The notes beneath the pieces are model-generated. The model made no database searches, had not been told where the DNA came from, and saw only the letters and a list, made by a program, of their open reading frames with translations. From contig JBITNC010000001.1 of the NCBI GenBank assembly GCA_050084985.1, forward strand, positions 117,242,001 to 117,306,000: 64,000 nucleotides of DNA, given 5' to 3'. This document shows, piece after piece, positions 34,440 to 47,200 of the stretch (positions are counted from its first letter, which is position 1; every line of letters starts with the position of its first letter). The translations under genes and the position numbers were made by a program. This stretch comes from Nageia nagi (taxonomy: Eukaryota; Pinophyta).

Positions 34440-35090
34440 TTATATAAAGGGTAGTGTCATATAATCTAAGGACATTAACTTCAATTTAGGATGGATATTA
34501 TGGAAAAATATGGACATGAGATAAGACTCGAATAAGGGTTCAAAAACCATGCTCCATATCTTTTGCAATCTTTGAGAAAATTTGTTAAATATCTCATTTG
34601 GACCTTGGATGGCACTAACTAAATTTGAAACTATCATTTGTCTAGGAGCATGATATTGGAATTGAATATAAAATTCCAAAATAAGTTGTTCATAAAAATT
34701 AATAGATTTAGCGAGTAAAGAGAAGTACCAATTGAGTACATCACCTTTGAAAGTAGTAGGAAAGTATTTAACCATCAAGTTATCATTTACCCCAAATTTC
34801 AATTTGAACTTCATTTTGAAAGCCTTTATATGAGTCATAGGATCTCCCTTACCATTGCATGTATTGAAAAGAGGTTCCACTTGCAAATTGGTTGCCCTAG
34901 TATTGCAAATCTTATCACATAATAGATTCAAATCCCTAGACATGGGTGGAGTACCTCCAATGATTTGCTTGTTGCCCCCAATATTAGAGGCTTCACTTCT
35001 CTCTTCATTTCCATATAACATCTTCTTTAAGTTAGCCTTGGGGGCCTCATTAAAGCTATTTAACATGGTAAGAAACTTGTTAGGTTCCAT
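34440..35090 (-). pseudogene. Gypsy-D gag
   Basis: An open minus-strand frame of 216 codons contains MEPNKFLTMLNSFNEAP at the start. FNTCNGKGDPMTHIKAFKM and VKYFPTTFKGDVLNWYFSL form the conserved gag core, and FNKFSQRLQKIW follows. The reading beyond 34440 to the protease is interrupted. The start lies about 110 bases after the 5' LTR and primer-binding site, as expected. Confidence 0.8.
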
Positions 35091-35179
35091 TTTTGAAACA
35101 CTTGAAATTCAAAATTAGTCCTATCTAAAACCTTAGGATTTTGGTGCAACTAATGAAGGATATATTGATGTATTAAAAA

Positions 35180-35200
35180 GAAGTTAGGTTCACCAATTTT
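35180..35200 (-). other. Gypsy-D primer-binding site
   Basis: The minus strand reads TTGGTGAACCTAACTTC just after the LTR. The core TTGGTGAACC is shared with TRIM-I and, with one change, with Gypsy-A. Confidence 0.6.
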
Positions 35201-35908
35201 TATAATTGAAATAATAATAATTAGTGTCATTTACATAATATTAATTTAATCAATTGACCATGAAATAATAGGAAATTAATGACATGAAATATGATAATGA
35301 ACTAATTGATCATGACCCATCAAAATTTGATTTATGAAAGATACAAATTTGTACTTTACCTATGATGATAAATGAAGGTGAAATCCAATTGAAAGAGGAT
35401 GAATGAAAAGCTTATTCAAAATATGGAGCCACAAATCTAACCTCAACCCAACATCAACATTAGGAACCCAATGATGTCACCCAGTTACTAGGTATTGTTG
35501 TCCCACCTTCGATGCATAGAATCTCTCTCATGAAGGGATGAAATATCACAAGAATGTAGAGCTTAGAGTATAACAAAATCTAGAGATGATAGGTGGCATT
35601 AAGAAATATCGATCAAGAATGACACAAGTATATTGCAACCTATCAAGGATTTAGAATTATGTCATATCATGTCATATCCTTGATCATGCACAACCCCTCC
35701 ATCTTTATAGGCAACAAATCTAGTGATAAGGCTCCTCCTTAGGCTTGTTGTGATGTCAAATTGACCTATTTCCACAAAATATAAAGGTAAATGAAAGTGC
35801 ACATAGAAAAGAAAATTTATTTAATAAATTAAATAAATAATTTCAAATACCTAAAAGGGTATTTTAATTAAATTAAAATTTCTTTTTAGATGTTAAAAAG
35901 TATCAACA
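35201..35908 (-). repeat. Gypsy-D 5' LTR
   Basis: Matches 16595-17305. On the minus strand it starts TGTTGATAC at 35908, directly next to Gypsy-C gag codons. Confidence 0.8.
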
Positions 35909-37290
35909 TATATACTGCTAATAAGTTCAAATAAATCTAATCTATGTTCTTCATATGTTTTAAATAACTCTAGAAAATTAATATTAGCATTGGTATTTTT
36001 CAAATTTTGAATAATATTTTTCTTACATTTATCTTTTGGTCTTTTCCTTGCTTGAAAGAGAAGGTGTAGAAGGTACCCCTTTTGCAGTAGAAATAAGATT
36101 AGGAATACCTTTCTTACTTCATGTTGTAGCATTGCATATATCTTTACCTTTTATCAATATAAATTTGAATCTAATTGTGAATCCTCACTTGAGTTATCAT
36201 CAAACTTCATTAGCTCTCTATTTTCATCATAAGTAATCATATTCACCATTTTGATGGTTGGAAGCTCTTGATCTTTCACTTTGATTGTATCATTTTCATA
36301 TGATATTGTCCCATTATCCATAAGTTTCTTAAGCATTTTTCTTGTTTCAAAACAACTTGATGTATGATTCCCTTTGATTTAACGGTACCTATAGAATGCA
36401 CTCTCCTTACACCAATGTGGATTTTATCCATTAGGATCATATTCTTTTCCTGGAATCCTCTTGATAAGACCTTTCTTAAGATAATATTATGATATTATAC
36501 TTGAATGATTAGAGAGTGGAAATTTATCTTTGGTACTTTCATATTTATTTTATTGATTCTTTTCTTGAGAAATAAGTTCAATTGCACTATTGTTAGTATC
36601 CTCTTTCTTTTGATATGAGTTTCTACCATTATCTCTTATAGAAGAGTATGTATTCTTAAGTTGACTAGCTCTTAACATATATATTTATTTTCCAATAAGC
36701 ATATGAACCATATCCATAAATGGACCTCTAACATAATCAAGACCATAATATCCAAGAGGAATATTAATGTTATCATGAAATACCTTTGCAATGAGCTTTT
36801 CATCCATGGTTTGCTCCATTGATCTCCAAATTTCACATATCTAGGAGCAAACTTATCTTAAGTTTTTGATTGGCCTTGTTTGCAATGGATCAAATATTTC
36901 AAATCCATTATTTTTTTTTAACATTGCACCTAAAATGGATCTTGAATTGATTATTTAATTGTTGATATGAAATGATAGAACTTGGTGCCAAATTGTGAAA
37001 CCTTTTTTGTGCTTTACTAGTCAAAATTATAAAAAAGTATTTTGATTTTAAATTATCATTAATTATACATTTAAACTCTATTATATATTCAAAACTAAGG
37101 ATGAATGATAGGATTACTCTCACTATTGTATTTTTCTAATTTAGGTTCCTTATAAGTCTCGATGAGGATAACATTATGAATCTCCATGCTCAAAAGGTTT
37201 CCTTTATTTTTAATATTGATGATATTTATTCCAAATTGATTTTGAAGAAAATGTACCTTCATTTTAAATAACTTGAATTGTTTTTCCATA
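35909..37290 (-). pseudogene. Gypsy-C gag
   Basis: From right to left: MEKQFKLFKMKVHFLQNQFG (N-terminal part) and a core reading FFIILTSKAQKRFHNLAPSS with FKIHFRCNVKKK. Then come INIPLGYYGLDYVRGPFMDM near 36760, a decayed knuckle with IKGNHTSSCFETRKM near 36390, and ELFKTYEEHRLDLFEL just before the break at 35909. The protease follows on the far side of Gypsy-D at 16594. Several frame changes occur. Confidence 0.75.
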
Positions 37291-37581
37291 AAGGTATATG
37301 CAATTGAACTAGCATTCCCAATGTTTATGCTAATGGTAACACTTGCACTATTGTTATCCTAAATTGATGGTGTAGAAGCATTTGTAAGTATAGATTAAAA
37401 TTTAAGCATCTTCATAATCTTAGCAAAAAATTATAAAGCAATAATTTACATATCTATAACACTCACAAAATCTTATGATTGAATGCTAACAAGAACCTTA
37501 GGGTTCCTATTGTGATGAAAAAAATTGGAGTACATTTGAAAGCACTTTTCCAACCTTAATTAAGAGATGGATATGTTCTAA
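37291..37581 (-). other. Gypsy-C 5' leader
   Basis: Non-coding leader between the primer-binding site and gag. Nothing else was seen. Confidence 0.4.
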
Positions 37582-37600
37582 AAAAGGGTGGGCACCAATA
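37582..37600 (-). other. Gypsy-C primer-binding site
   Basis: The minus strand reads TATTGGTGCCCACCC directly after the LTR. It resembles the TTGGCGCCCACCGTGGGG type seen in plant gypsy elements. Confidence 0.65.
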
Positions 37601-38413
37601 TGTTGAATGTTTTTAGTGATCCCTAGGATTAACCTAAGTAGTAAATATATTAAAATATTAACATGTGATAATGTATTATCCTTATCATTAACTAAGATAA
37701 ACATGGATTAATAGTAATGAATAACAAAGAACAATAATCTAAATATGAATGATTGTAATAGTAAATAATAGATCTAGATTATTAGATCAAGATAACAAAC
37801 ACACTAATGAGATTGGGATCTTGAGTGAGAGATAAATACATGCAAATCTTACTTGGGTGATAAAGATTATATGTAGACATGAACTTGTTGAATATAAGGA
37901 CCTTGGTACGCAAATCCCCACAAAGAATAATGGATTGGAATGATAGTGAGGATGCCTGTAGGAATGCAAACCCTAGATCCCAAATGATAGCACCGATGCA
38001 TATGCCCACATAAAAATTATACATCTAAAGGAGTTAAGTTTCCAAATAGGATTTGAAGCACAATAAATAATCAATAAGTCAAGCTAGACATATAATTTTA
38101 GAATATGAAATAACATATATGATCATGATAATAAGATCCCAATATCAATAGGTGGCATTGATAAAAATCAAAACTTTGAAGTGGTACTAGATATCAAGAT
38201 TGAAATATTGATAACTTTCCCTACAATTATAAAAATGTTTTTATATGCAAGAAAACATCCAAATTCCCTTATGTAATGTTAGCATCGATGTTGGGATACC
38301 TAGCACATAATACAATAAGATTGCATGAGAAAGGAACAATATTATGATATAAGATTTCCATAATTAAATACTTAATAAGACCACTTTAGGTGGACCAAAC
38401 TTAAGTGTTAATA
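37601..38413 (-). repeat. Gypsy-C 5' LTR
   Basis: TGTTGAATG to GTGTTAATA, matching 8650-9471. It is followed by the target duplication GAAGG at 38414-38418 and the resumed Copia-B gag. Confidence 0.85.
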
Positions 38414-39110
38414 GAAGGTTACCAAGGGAGTGTGCAAGTAAAAAAAGTAAAAATTTAGACTTCGAGGAGAGAATTTGAATATGCAGGATAATGAATGGGT
38501 TGGAGATTATTATGTTAGAGTGAAATCCATTATAAATAAAATGACCACTCTAGGTGAAACTATGGATAAGGCTATTGTAATGAAGAAACTATTAAGGAAT
38601 TTAACACCAAAAATGGAATAATGTATCCGTAATAATTGAAGAATCTAAAGATATTTCTACCATGGAGTATGATCAGTTGATTGGGTCCCTCATATCACAT
38701 GAAAAGAGACTCAATTTTGGTCCATGTGATGAAAAGGCATTTAAATCAAAAGAAAATAATGGTGGATAAGGTATAGGACAAGGTATATGCTCAAGAGGAA
38801 GAGGTAGAGAAGGAATAGGATAAGAAAAGGTTCTTTTGGAAGAGGAAGAGGAAAACATCAGATTCAAGACAATGACCAAGTCTACAATTCTTGAGGTGGA
38901 TCTAATACTAGAGGAAGAGGAAGAGATAAAAGATAAAAGAAATATGCAATGTTATAATTGCAATAGATTTGACCACTATGAGAAGGAATGTATAATAAAA
39001 CAAGGCTCAAATTATGGTAGATCAAAAAATTATGGAGAGGAAGAGTTCTATGAAGAACAAGCCTTGGTACTTTCCTATGATAAATTTGCAAACTTCACAA
39101 ATGAGATATG
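38414..39110 (+). pseudogene. Copia-B gag, C-terminal part with zinc knuckle
   Basis: Continues the gag interrupted at 8649: MQDNEWVGDYYVRVKSIINK, AIVMKKLLRNLTPKME and SLISHEKRL, then an Arg/Gly-rich and Glu-rich stretch. The complete CCHC knuckle CYNCNRFDHYEKEC is at about 38953-38994. Stops interrupt the part before 38836. Confidence 0.8.
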
Positions 39111-39515
39111 GATCCTTGATAGTAGGTGCATAATCCATATGATCATTAAGAAGAGTTTGCTTTCATCTCTTAATCATTCCTACAAACCAAGTATAAAGCT
39201 TGGGGATGAGAAAATCTTATAGGTGGTAGCAAAGGGGGATATGGAAGTTCATACAAGGAAAGGTAACATGAAGATAAAAAATATCTATTATGCATATGAT
39301 TTTAAGTATTCCTTATTAAGTATTGCACAAATGCTTGAGAAAAATTATAAACTTATTTTTGAGGGTAATATGTATACAATATATGATAATAATAATGGTG
39401 AAAGGTTGGTCACTAATGTGAAAATGACAACAAATAAAATCTTTGCATTAAGGTTTATTGAGAAAGAAGGAGGCCTTGATTGTGTTGATATTGAAGGTAA
39501 AGCCACTTAAATTTT
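39100..39515 (+). pseudogene. Copia-B protease and pre-integrase region
   Basis: The protease site reads WILDSRCIIHMI, where active copia has WxLDSGAxxHMT; the catalytic Asp is kept but the Gly is replaced. After a TAG at 39220-39222 the frame continues open from 39223 to 39510 with VHTRKGNMKIKNIYYAYDF and FALRFIEKEGG, the pre-integrase segment. Confidence 0.75.
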
Positions 39516-39521
39516 TAGAGT

Positions 39522-40365
39522 TTGAAATTTCTTTCACCTCTTATTTATGATCTGCCAAAGGTTGAAGACACCAAGGATGTGTGTGAAGGGTGTGCTTTGG
39601 GAAAGCATGCTAGGAGCAATTTTCTAGAGGTTGAAGCATGGAGGGATCAATTCCCACTTCAATTGATACATAGTGATATTTGTGTACCAATGAAAAATTT
39701 AAGTTTAGATAGAGATTCTTACTTATTAACCTTTATTGATGAATTCTTAAGTATGTGTTAGGTTTTCTTCATCTAGCACAAATATGAGGTATTTCAATAC
39801 TTCAAGGAATTCAAGAATTTTTAAAAAAATCAAAATGGGAGGACCATCAAGTGCCTAAAGAATAATAGAGGAGGTGCATTTTGTTCTAATAATTTTCTCC
39901 AATATTATAAAGATTTTAACATAAAAAGGAAAATAACTTCTCATTACACACCCCAACAAAATGGGGTTACTAAAAAGAAAAATTAAACATTGGTGGAAAT
40001 CGTTAGATGTATGTTACTAACTAAAAAGTTGAGTAACACTTATTGCGATGAAGATTTAAGGACTGTTGTGTATATTCTTAATAGAAGTCCAATAAGAAGT
40101 TTGGAGAATTTAACTCCTTATGATGCTTGGTTTGAAAAAAACCAATAGTTAATCATTTCAAGGTGTTTAGTTGTGTTTTATATGTCCATGTAAATGATGA
40201 AAACAAAAAGAAACTAGATGAAAAAATTAAAGTTTGCATATTCATTAGCTATTGTGATAATTCCAAAGCATATAGATTTTATAACCCTAAATATCAAAAA
40301 AATATTTATGTCAAGGGATGCAATTTTTTATTAAGGGGGAGTTTAGGGACATCTAAGATCACTTT
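39522..40365 (+). pseudogene. Copia-B integrase
   Basis: The zinc-binding tail CEGCALGKHARSNF precedes LIHSDICVPMKN (first catalytic Asp) and LLTFIDEFLSMC. A decayed central part follows (ITSHYTPQQNGV near 39930-39965, TKKLSNTY). Downstream comes FISYCDNSKAYRFYNP, the segment that follows integrase. Stops lie at 39759 and beyond. Confidence 0.75.
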
Positions 40366-40660
40366 TTGATGATGGCATCCTTAAGGAGACTATTTCAACT
40401 ATTTAGAATAGTATGCAACCTAACCATGTTTCACAACATAGTCTACAACCCAACCATGTGTCACAAAATAGTATGCAACCCTACTATGGTTCTCCACATC
40501 AAGTGGAGTGTACAAGTCCACCTAAAAGTCCAAGAACAAGTACTACAAGTGATTTTTCAAGTTCTTTAAGTGCTTCTCCAATTGCAAATGTGAATGAATC
40601 CAAGAAAGGTAAAATAACTTTTAAAGACCATCCTCCTTAAATTATGGATAGAAACTTCAA
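40366..40660 (+). pseudogene. Copia-B integrase-RT linker with a 10-residue tandem repeat
   Basis: The frame from 40413 encodes about three copies of a 10-residue unit (MQPNHVSQHS, LQPNHVSQNS, MQPYYGSPHQ), matching a 30-bp DNA repeat. A Ser/Pro-rich stretch follows (SPPKSPRTSTTSDFSSSLSA). This is the flexible linker between integrase and RT of copia polyproteins. Confidence 0.65.
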
Positions 40661-40779
40661 TAGAAGACTTAAAATGATTTGAAATAAATAAATTGATAAA
40701 ATTATGCAAAGAATTGAGAAATTTCACATATATGGAGATGAAATGGTGAGACTAAAGATAATGTGGTAAACTATGCTTT

Positions 40780-41640
40780 AGTTTCTACTTCCAATGTTTT
40801 TAAAGTTTCCAAAGTTGTTGATTTTGAGCCTTATAATTTTGAGCAAGCATGTACTAACAAAGTGTGGATGAAGGTTATGCAAGAGGATATGAAATCCATT
40901 ATAAAAAATGATAATTAGGAGTTGTTTGATTTTCCCATTGATAGAAAATGTGTTGGATACAAGTGGATTTACAAAATCAAGCATAATAATGATGGTACCA
41001 TTGAAAGGTACAAATATATATTTGTTGCTAAAGGATTAACTCAAAAATATGGGATTAATTATGAGGAATATTTTTCTCTTGTGTTAAGACAAGAGATAGT
41101 CCAAATATTTCTTTCATTACTAGCTCACAAGCAATGGGATGTTCATCATATGGATTTAAAGAGTGCATTCCATAATAGCTATCTTGATGAAGAATTATAT
41201 GTGGAACAACCTTAAGGATTTGAGGTCAAAGGCAAGGAACATAATGTGTATAGACTAAAAATGAACTAAAATAAGCTCCAAGAGCTTGGTATACAAGGAT
41301 CAATAATGACTTCCAAAGATGTGGATTTGAAAGAAGCAAGAGTGAACATATTCTCTACTATAAGAAGCAAGGTAATGCAATTCTTCTTATTTACTTGTGT
41401 GTAAATGATATATTATACATGGGAAATAATCCTTTATTGAATGATTAATTTAATAATAAAATGATATAATAATCTGAGATAACTGATCATGGGTTGATGC
41501 ATTACTTCCTTGGGATGGAGGTACATTAAACCAATAATAAGATTTTCTTTTTCAATCAAAGTATGCCAAGGATATGTTGAAAAGATTTGGTATGGATCAC
41601 TGTAAGCCTAAAACTACTCTTGTTGCTCATGGAGAGCTCT
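40780..41640 (+). pseudogene. Copia-B reverse transcriptase
   Basis: RVT_2 motifs: CVGYKWIYKIKHNNDGTIER, FVAKGLTQKYGINYEEYF and WDVHHMDLKSAFHNSYLDEE (first palm Asp kept). The active site at about 41400 reads VNDILYMG, where YVDD is expected. DHGLMHYFLGMEV follows. Several stops lie after 41215. Confidence 0.8.
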
Positions 41641-42229
41641 TATGAAAGGAATATGAAGATGATAAAATAAATAAGACTCGGTGTAGAACTATTATGGGTA
41701 GCCTTATATTTCTTACTAGCACAATGCCTAATATAGATTATGCTATGTCTTTTTTCAAGGTATATGGATGAGCCTTCCATATTGAATTTGAAGGATACTA
41801 AGAGAATCCTAAAGTATGTAAGAGGTATAATCAGTTATGTTATTCATTACTTGCATACTAAGAACTTGAAATTGGTTGGTTTTAGTGATAGAGATTAGGG
41901 GAGTAACTTGGATGATAGAAAGTCCACTAGTGGTAATTAATTCTCACTTATAGAGTTCCAAGAAATAAAGTTCAATTTGTTTGTCATATATTGAGGTTGA
42001 GTATATAGCCTTAACATCTAATGGTACACAAGCCTTATGGCTTCGTAAGGTTCTTGAAGAAATTAGTGAGAAGCAAAAAAAATCAAGTCTTCTTTTCTAT
42101 AACAACACTATTGCCATTAAGTTGGTACAAAACCTAGTCCACCATTCTTGATCAAAGCCCTTTGAATTGAAGTATTATTTTATCAAGGATATGTTTGAGA
42201 AGAGCCAAATTGAACTAAGATATTGTAAT
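41641..42229 (+). pseudogene. Copia-B RNase H, main part
   Basis: GSLIFLTSTMPNIDYAMSF, LKDTKRILKYVRGIISYVIH, DDRKSTSGN and LKYYFIKDMFEKSQIELRYC form the copia RNase H. It is cut after LRYCN by DNA-G at 42230. The missing end is at 56867-56976. Confidence 0.8.
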
Positions 42230-42376
42230 GGGTAAGTGCAACAAGATGGGTCCACTTAAAGTGGACATTTCATACTTAGAAAAAAATTGGCCTAAAATGA
42301 AATTTTGTTTTTGGCTTGGTTCCCTGAACCAAAAATGAAATTTTGGTTTTTAAAGATTGAAATTTTGGTTCATAAT

Positions 42377-44272
42377 TATTGATTGTTATAATGTAACCTT
42401 AAGGTTTTGTGTTGTTGAGTTCTCCATTGCTCATAACAATAGGGTCCTTGAAAGAGCAGAAGATGGTGGGGATGCACTCATGTTGGTTTTCTACTCAATC
42501 TTTAGATTGTAGGTCAATTTATATCTATTGTAAAGGTTGAAAGTAATAAGAAAGGGATAAAAGGAAAAGAGAATAGGAAAGAGATGAACATGTTAAACTA
42601 AAATAAAACTAAACTAAATAGCCTAAGCACTGCAGCACATGTTGCAATCCATAGCCAAGATTAAAAATAGCAACCTATCTTACCCTTGGGGTCTCGCAAT
42701 CACAATAAATAGCCAAAACTTAAGATAACATCTCATACATAACATTCATAAAGCATAAAATATAGCCACTTGTTGCAAAGGGAAAATCATTATCAACTTG
42801 TATTATCATATACAAAAGCATCTTATAGAATTGGGAAAATTTGCTAGAATGTTCAACCATTTGGACTTACAATAGTCCACTATTTATACATTTTTCTCCC
42901 TGATTAGGTGGTTGTTCATCATTAATATTCATAACTATTTTTCTTGATTGAAAATAGAAAATGTAACTATTTATATATATACAATTATGATTACAACTAT
43001 GTTAGATTACATAGTGAATAAGTACAATCAATGTTGAAGTATGGGAATTTGAATTTTTTGAGCCATTGTACTTGTTGAGTTGCAATTCTCCTTGTCTTTC
43101 ATTGATTGCATTCCCTTGAGTTTTAGTTGATTGAGGATGCACTATCTATTGATTGATTAGTACAATTAGGCACTGTATTCTATCAATAACGACCTACTTC
43201 TATGCAATGATAGATGATGAGCACTATAACTCCTAGTTGCATGGAATAGTGAGGGCAATGAATAGTGTATCATTGAATACCTAAAAGGAATTACTACTAT
43301 TATGTGGAAATGAGTTGTAGTCAATACATTGATAGAGTTTTAAGGGTTAAACACTCATGATTAAGTGGACTTGGGTGTTCCTTCATACCCATTATTCCTC
43401 CTATCTAGTGGGTTTTATCTTTCTTTGGAAGGCTCTAATGATGGTCAAGATTTATTTAACACCCCCTAATTTTAGGCAAAAGGTGTGACATCATTATTCA
43501 AAATTAGTGGCTACTGAGTTACCTTTATGAAATATCTCCCATTGAATGTGGTACTTCCTGCTAAATGTGGTACTTACCATTGCTTATTATCTTAGGACCT
43601 ACTGATTTTGGAAAAAAGTTGTAACATCATTGTTCAAAATTGGTAGGCTTTATTTAGGTGTCTTCATGAAGTATCTCACTAAATGAAGTAGTGCTCAATA
43701 TTGATTATCTTGGGACCCACTAATTTCATACAAAAATGATGACATCATCAATCAAAATCAATGAGTTTTATTATATCTCCTTGTAATAATTCATGTGAAT
43801 TTTTAGTGTTTGATCAAGACTTCCTTGAAAAAATTGGTGGGCTCTACGACATCACTTGCTAGAGATCTAGACTATACTTATATATTTATTAACCCAAAAT
43901 TTTACTTCAACACTTACTTCCCTTACATATTACAGTATTACTTGGACATAGTATATCGATTGTTGGACATGACTTAGACTAGATTTTCATAACTTATGAC
44001 TCTCTTTATATACACAGTTACCAGAGGAACATTTAAATTGACCAAGGCTTATTCTTGAGAATTACTACAACACCCACTAGATAGTGGCTAGACCTTTGAA
44101 GCAAAAAGGTTTAAGACTAAGACATATATATATAATACCCAAACATTAACAATAATCGAAACTCTTTAGACTTGACTCAATTTTGAAAAAAGGCTAAATA
44201 CATGTATAAAGGGGAAAGGAAGTTGGAATTAGGAAAGATTTATTAAAATGAATGAAAGAATAAAGAATACCA
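42377..44272 (-). repeat. Gypsy-H 3' LTR with ~120-bp tandem repeats
   Basis: Matches 54468-56235 throughout (TATTGAT at one end, AATAAAGAATACCA at the other). About 43460-43800 contains three diverged ~120-bp units with taggaccnactaattttg, gacatcat and gaagtatctcc words. A TGATGACATCATCA near-palindrome lies near 43737-43750. It is longer than its sister, which lacks a ~130-bp piece near the inner end. Confidence 0.8.
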
Positions 44273-47200
44273 AAACATCACATGGTATCCAGAGTGTAAT
44301 TAAAAAAAAATACAATCTTTTGGTGGCTATCGAGGTCTTTGTGTATTGGAGAATAGAACCCCCTATTGGTTGGTTCGAGTTGCCTATCCAAATGAAGATT
44401 TTGTAGGAGTCTCAAGTGGTGGAATCAGCTCTATAGGAAGGAAGGATCGAATCTTCTTATTCAAATCCTTCAAGTCCTGATAATCAATTTGTGATAAAAT
44501 AAGGGAGGCTTGTATTTTCACAATGTTTGCTCTGAACCCAGTTAGCACATTCTATAGCCTCCTAGCATGTAAGAATTTTGCAATTACCTCCTTAGAGAGA
44601 TCATTTATTTGTTGTAGATATAATATTTGCTTCTCATAAAAAGATTGTTCAAGAAATTGAATGGTATTGGCTACCCATCTATCAACACTACCCTTTACAT
44701 CTTGCTCCTCTCATAATTTAGGAGCTTTTAATTCTATTAAAGAATGAAAGAATTTATTAATAAAGCCTAATTCTATTTTGAGCTGGTGTTTATTGATTTC
44801 TATATTGAACACCAAATTTTGGAGTTCACATATATCCCAAGCTCTCTTAAAAAAATATTTTCCTTGGCATGGGAGTAATAATAACTATGTCCTTTTCTTT
44901 AAGGGCTCTCAACTAGCTTTGTATTCTTTCAATTATTGACCTTGGTACATCTAGAGCTAATTTATAAAGAGCAATTTGAGTAGTGAATTGCTGGATGGCT
45001 TGTTCTATTTGAGTTTTCAACAAAATGTAAGTGTGAGAAACTTACCAGCTTTTCTCCAATCTATTCCACAGTGACTTTTTGAAGCATTTATAAGAAATAG
45101 GAGCTTTGTATTATCATCAAAAAGTACTTTGTTAGCTGCTACTACTATTTGTAACTCCGCATCAACTTGCTTGACCTTTTGGCCATGTATAACTGCAACT
45201 TAAGCTTTAAGATCTTATATCAATTTATTTGCATTATATAGCTCAACTTTATTTTCTATTAGGCTATTTTCAAATCCTAACTTTTACTTTTCTAGTTTTT
45301 CTAGTAAACCTTTATTTTGGTTTCGTAATCTGAAAACCATCTTATCTTTGAGGGAGCAATCTTTTTTATATTATCCTATCCTTTTGTTTAATCTATCTAT
45401 CTTAGTATTCATGGCCTGGAGACTTTTACCAACCACCATGGAAGTATTTACAAAGAATCTTGATTGATCTATAGTCGAAGCACTCTGCATATTTATATTT
45501 ATAATAACCATGGGAGAAGTGTACAGTTGTCACTATTTGAAAAGAATTTGAGCTATTTTAATATCTCCCTTATCTGTGACTTTACTCAAAATTCTGGAGT
45601 CTTGCTTTGGGACCAAAGGGGGTTTATTTACAAAAGTTTCCCAATCAATGGGCTCTATTATTTATGTTGAAAAAATACTTTTAACTTCCTCTTGTGAGGA
45701 TGTAGAAAATGGGATTAAAGAATGATGTGGCATTCTTCCTGTTGAAGTGGAAGCCAAGGTTTGTTGTGAGGATTGTTCTACTCTCTGAGTGGCATTTGAT
45801 ACTTCAACTCCCCCCTCTTCTTTTTCTTGTGGCTTCTCCTTTTCAAGAGTCTTATCCATTGGGCTAGAGTCTTTCTTATTTTTAGGGTCATTATCATCAT
45901 CATCTCCATCATCACCTACTTCACCTTCGGGTGCAACCATAATGGTACCACCCATTCTAAGAATGTTATCCCTACCTTTCTAAATTTCAATTTATGTATC
46001 TCCTCAAAATTCTTGATGAGTGGAAGTATCGATACTTTAGGTTCTCTATGTCTCCTTAGCATCGAACATTTTTACTATCCTTGTAATTACCTCTGACATT
46101 TCTTAGCTATGTTTTGGAGTAGGGAGAGGGATATTTGGTGCTTGATTTTGTGTAGTTCAAGGCTTCTTTGCTAGTTTTTCCTCCTTCTTTGAGTCCTATA
46201 GTGATTGTGCTAAGGTTTGAATTCTCTGTCTCCTTTTTGGAGAGGACTCTCATGATTTAGTAGCTATCTCTAATAGATCTTATTTCTTTCTCCTTACTGG
46301 TTGTTTTGATCTAGATGGTTCCTCAAACTCTCTTCCCTTTATTTCTTTCACTAATTTTCCTTGAAAATTTGATGGAAGAGGTTGGCCTATATTTAGCAAG
46401 GGGTCTTGAGTATACTGGGCTTCCCAGTACTTATCATAATTGAACTCACCAAATAATTATTTCTCAACATGATGAATTTTGGTGGTGTGTTCAAATCTAA
46501 ATTTGGTAAAATAATGAATTTATTTGGGTCCCCAACCCAACTCATTTATCAACTTGGTGAGCACCTATAGGTTTAGGGAAAAATCTTGCTGTATGACCTC
46601 CCAGTTTCTATATTTCTTGATCCCCTTAAGCACCAACTAGGCCTTGTTTAAGGTATCAAATTTCCACTCAAGGGATGCCTCAACTTTTTACTCAGTTTGA
46701 TTTGCAAAATAATCCACATGAGTTTTGTGCTCATGGGCAAAGGTTAGGCGCTTTTTATTCAATTTGATTATTTATATAATTTCCCTTGGGGGTCATACAT
46801 CCATGGGGCATTCACCATTTCTAATTTGAAATTTTGTACAATGAAATTTGCTATACTATTTTTACAACCTATTTATAGTAAAGTAAATTTTTTTATAGTT
46901 TTTGACATATTTACAATGGAAAACCTATATTTAGTCTCAATAGTGCATATCTACCTACCCATCTCAATAGAATACAATTAGGTTGTTACATACTTAGGTA
47001 GGATAAAAGGCTTTTCAAAATATCCATACCTTAGAATTACAGTGTGATCCTTTAGAAAATATCAATCACCTATTTTGTTCCTTCCTTGTAGCTCTTGAAT
47101 AGTGGTTTGGTGTAGCCTATTAGGGGGTTTCCCTGTTAAGATTTCCACCATTGGTGCATAAAACTTATTTTTAAAATCATAGTATGACCATGCAACTTGG

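Larger units (their letters stand above)
16595..35908 (-). mobile_element. Gypsy-D: full-length Ty3/gypsy retrotransposon nested in Gypsy-C, minus orientation
   Basis: The LTR pair at 16595-17305 and 35201-35908 encloses, in minus order, gag, protease, RT, RNase H, a second RNase H and integrase. The primer-binding site at 35180-35200 fixes the orientation. It lies between the gag and protease of Gypsy-C. Gypsy-F splits the second RNase H and Gypsy-E splits integrase. Without these two it is about 8.7 kb. The LTR ends are decayed, and I could not find a clean target-site duplication. Confidence 0.8.
8650..38413 (-). mobile_element. Gypsy-C: full-length Ty3/gypsy retrotransposon, minus orientation, split by Gypsy-D
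   Basis: LTRs at 8650-9471 and 37601-38413 are flanked by the duplication GAAGG (8645-8649 and 38414-38418). The primer-binding site at the right (37582-37600) gives minus orientation. Minus-strand order is gag, protease, RT, RNase H, a second RNase H-like domain, integrase. Without Gypsy-D the element is about 10.4 kb. The TG of the left LTR (TATTGAATG) and the CA of the right LTR (GTTAATA) each carry a transition. Pol is broken by many stops. Confidence 0.85.

Noticed and set aside
45789-46096. Plus-strand frames of 64 and 89 codons opposite the acidic segment
   Set aside because: They are shadows of the Asp/Glu-rich minus-strand frame of Gypsy-H.
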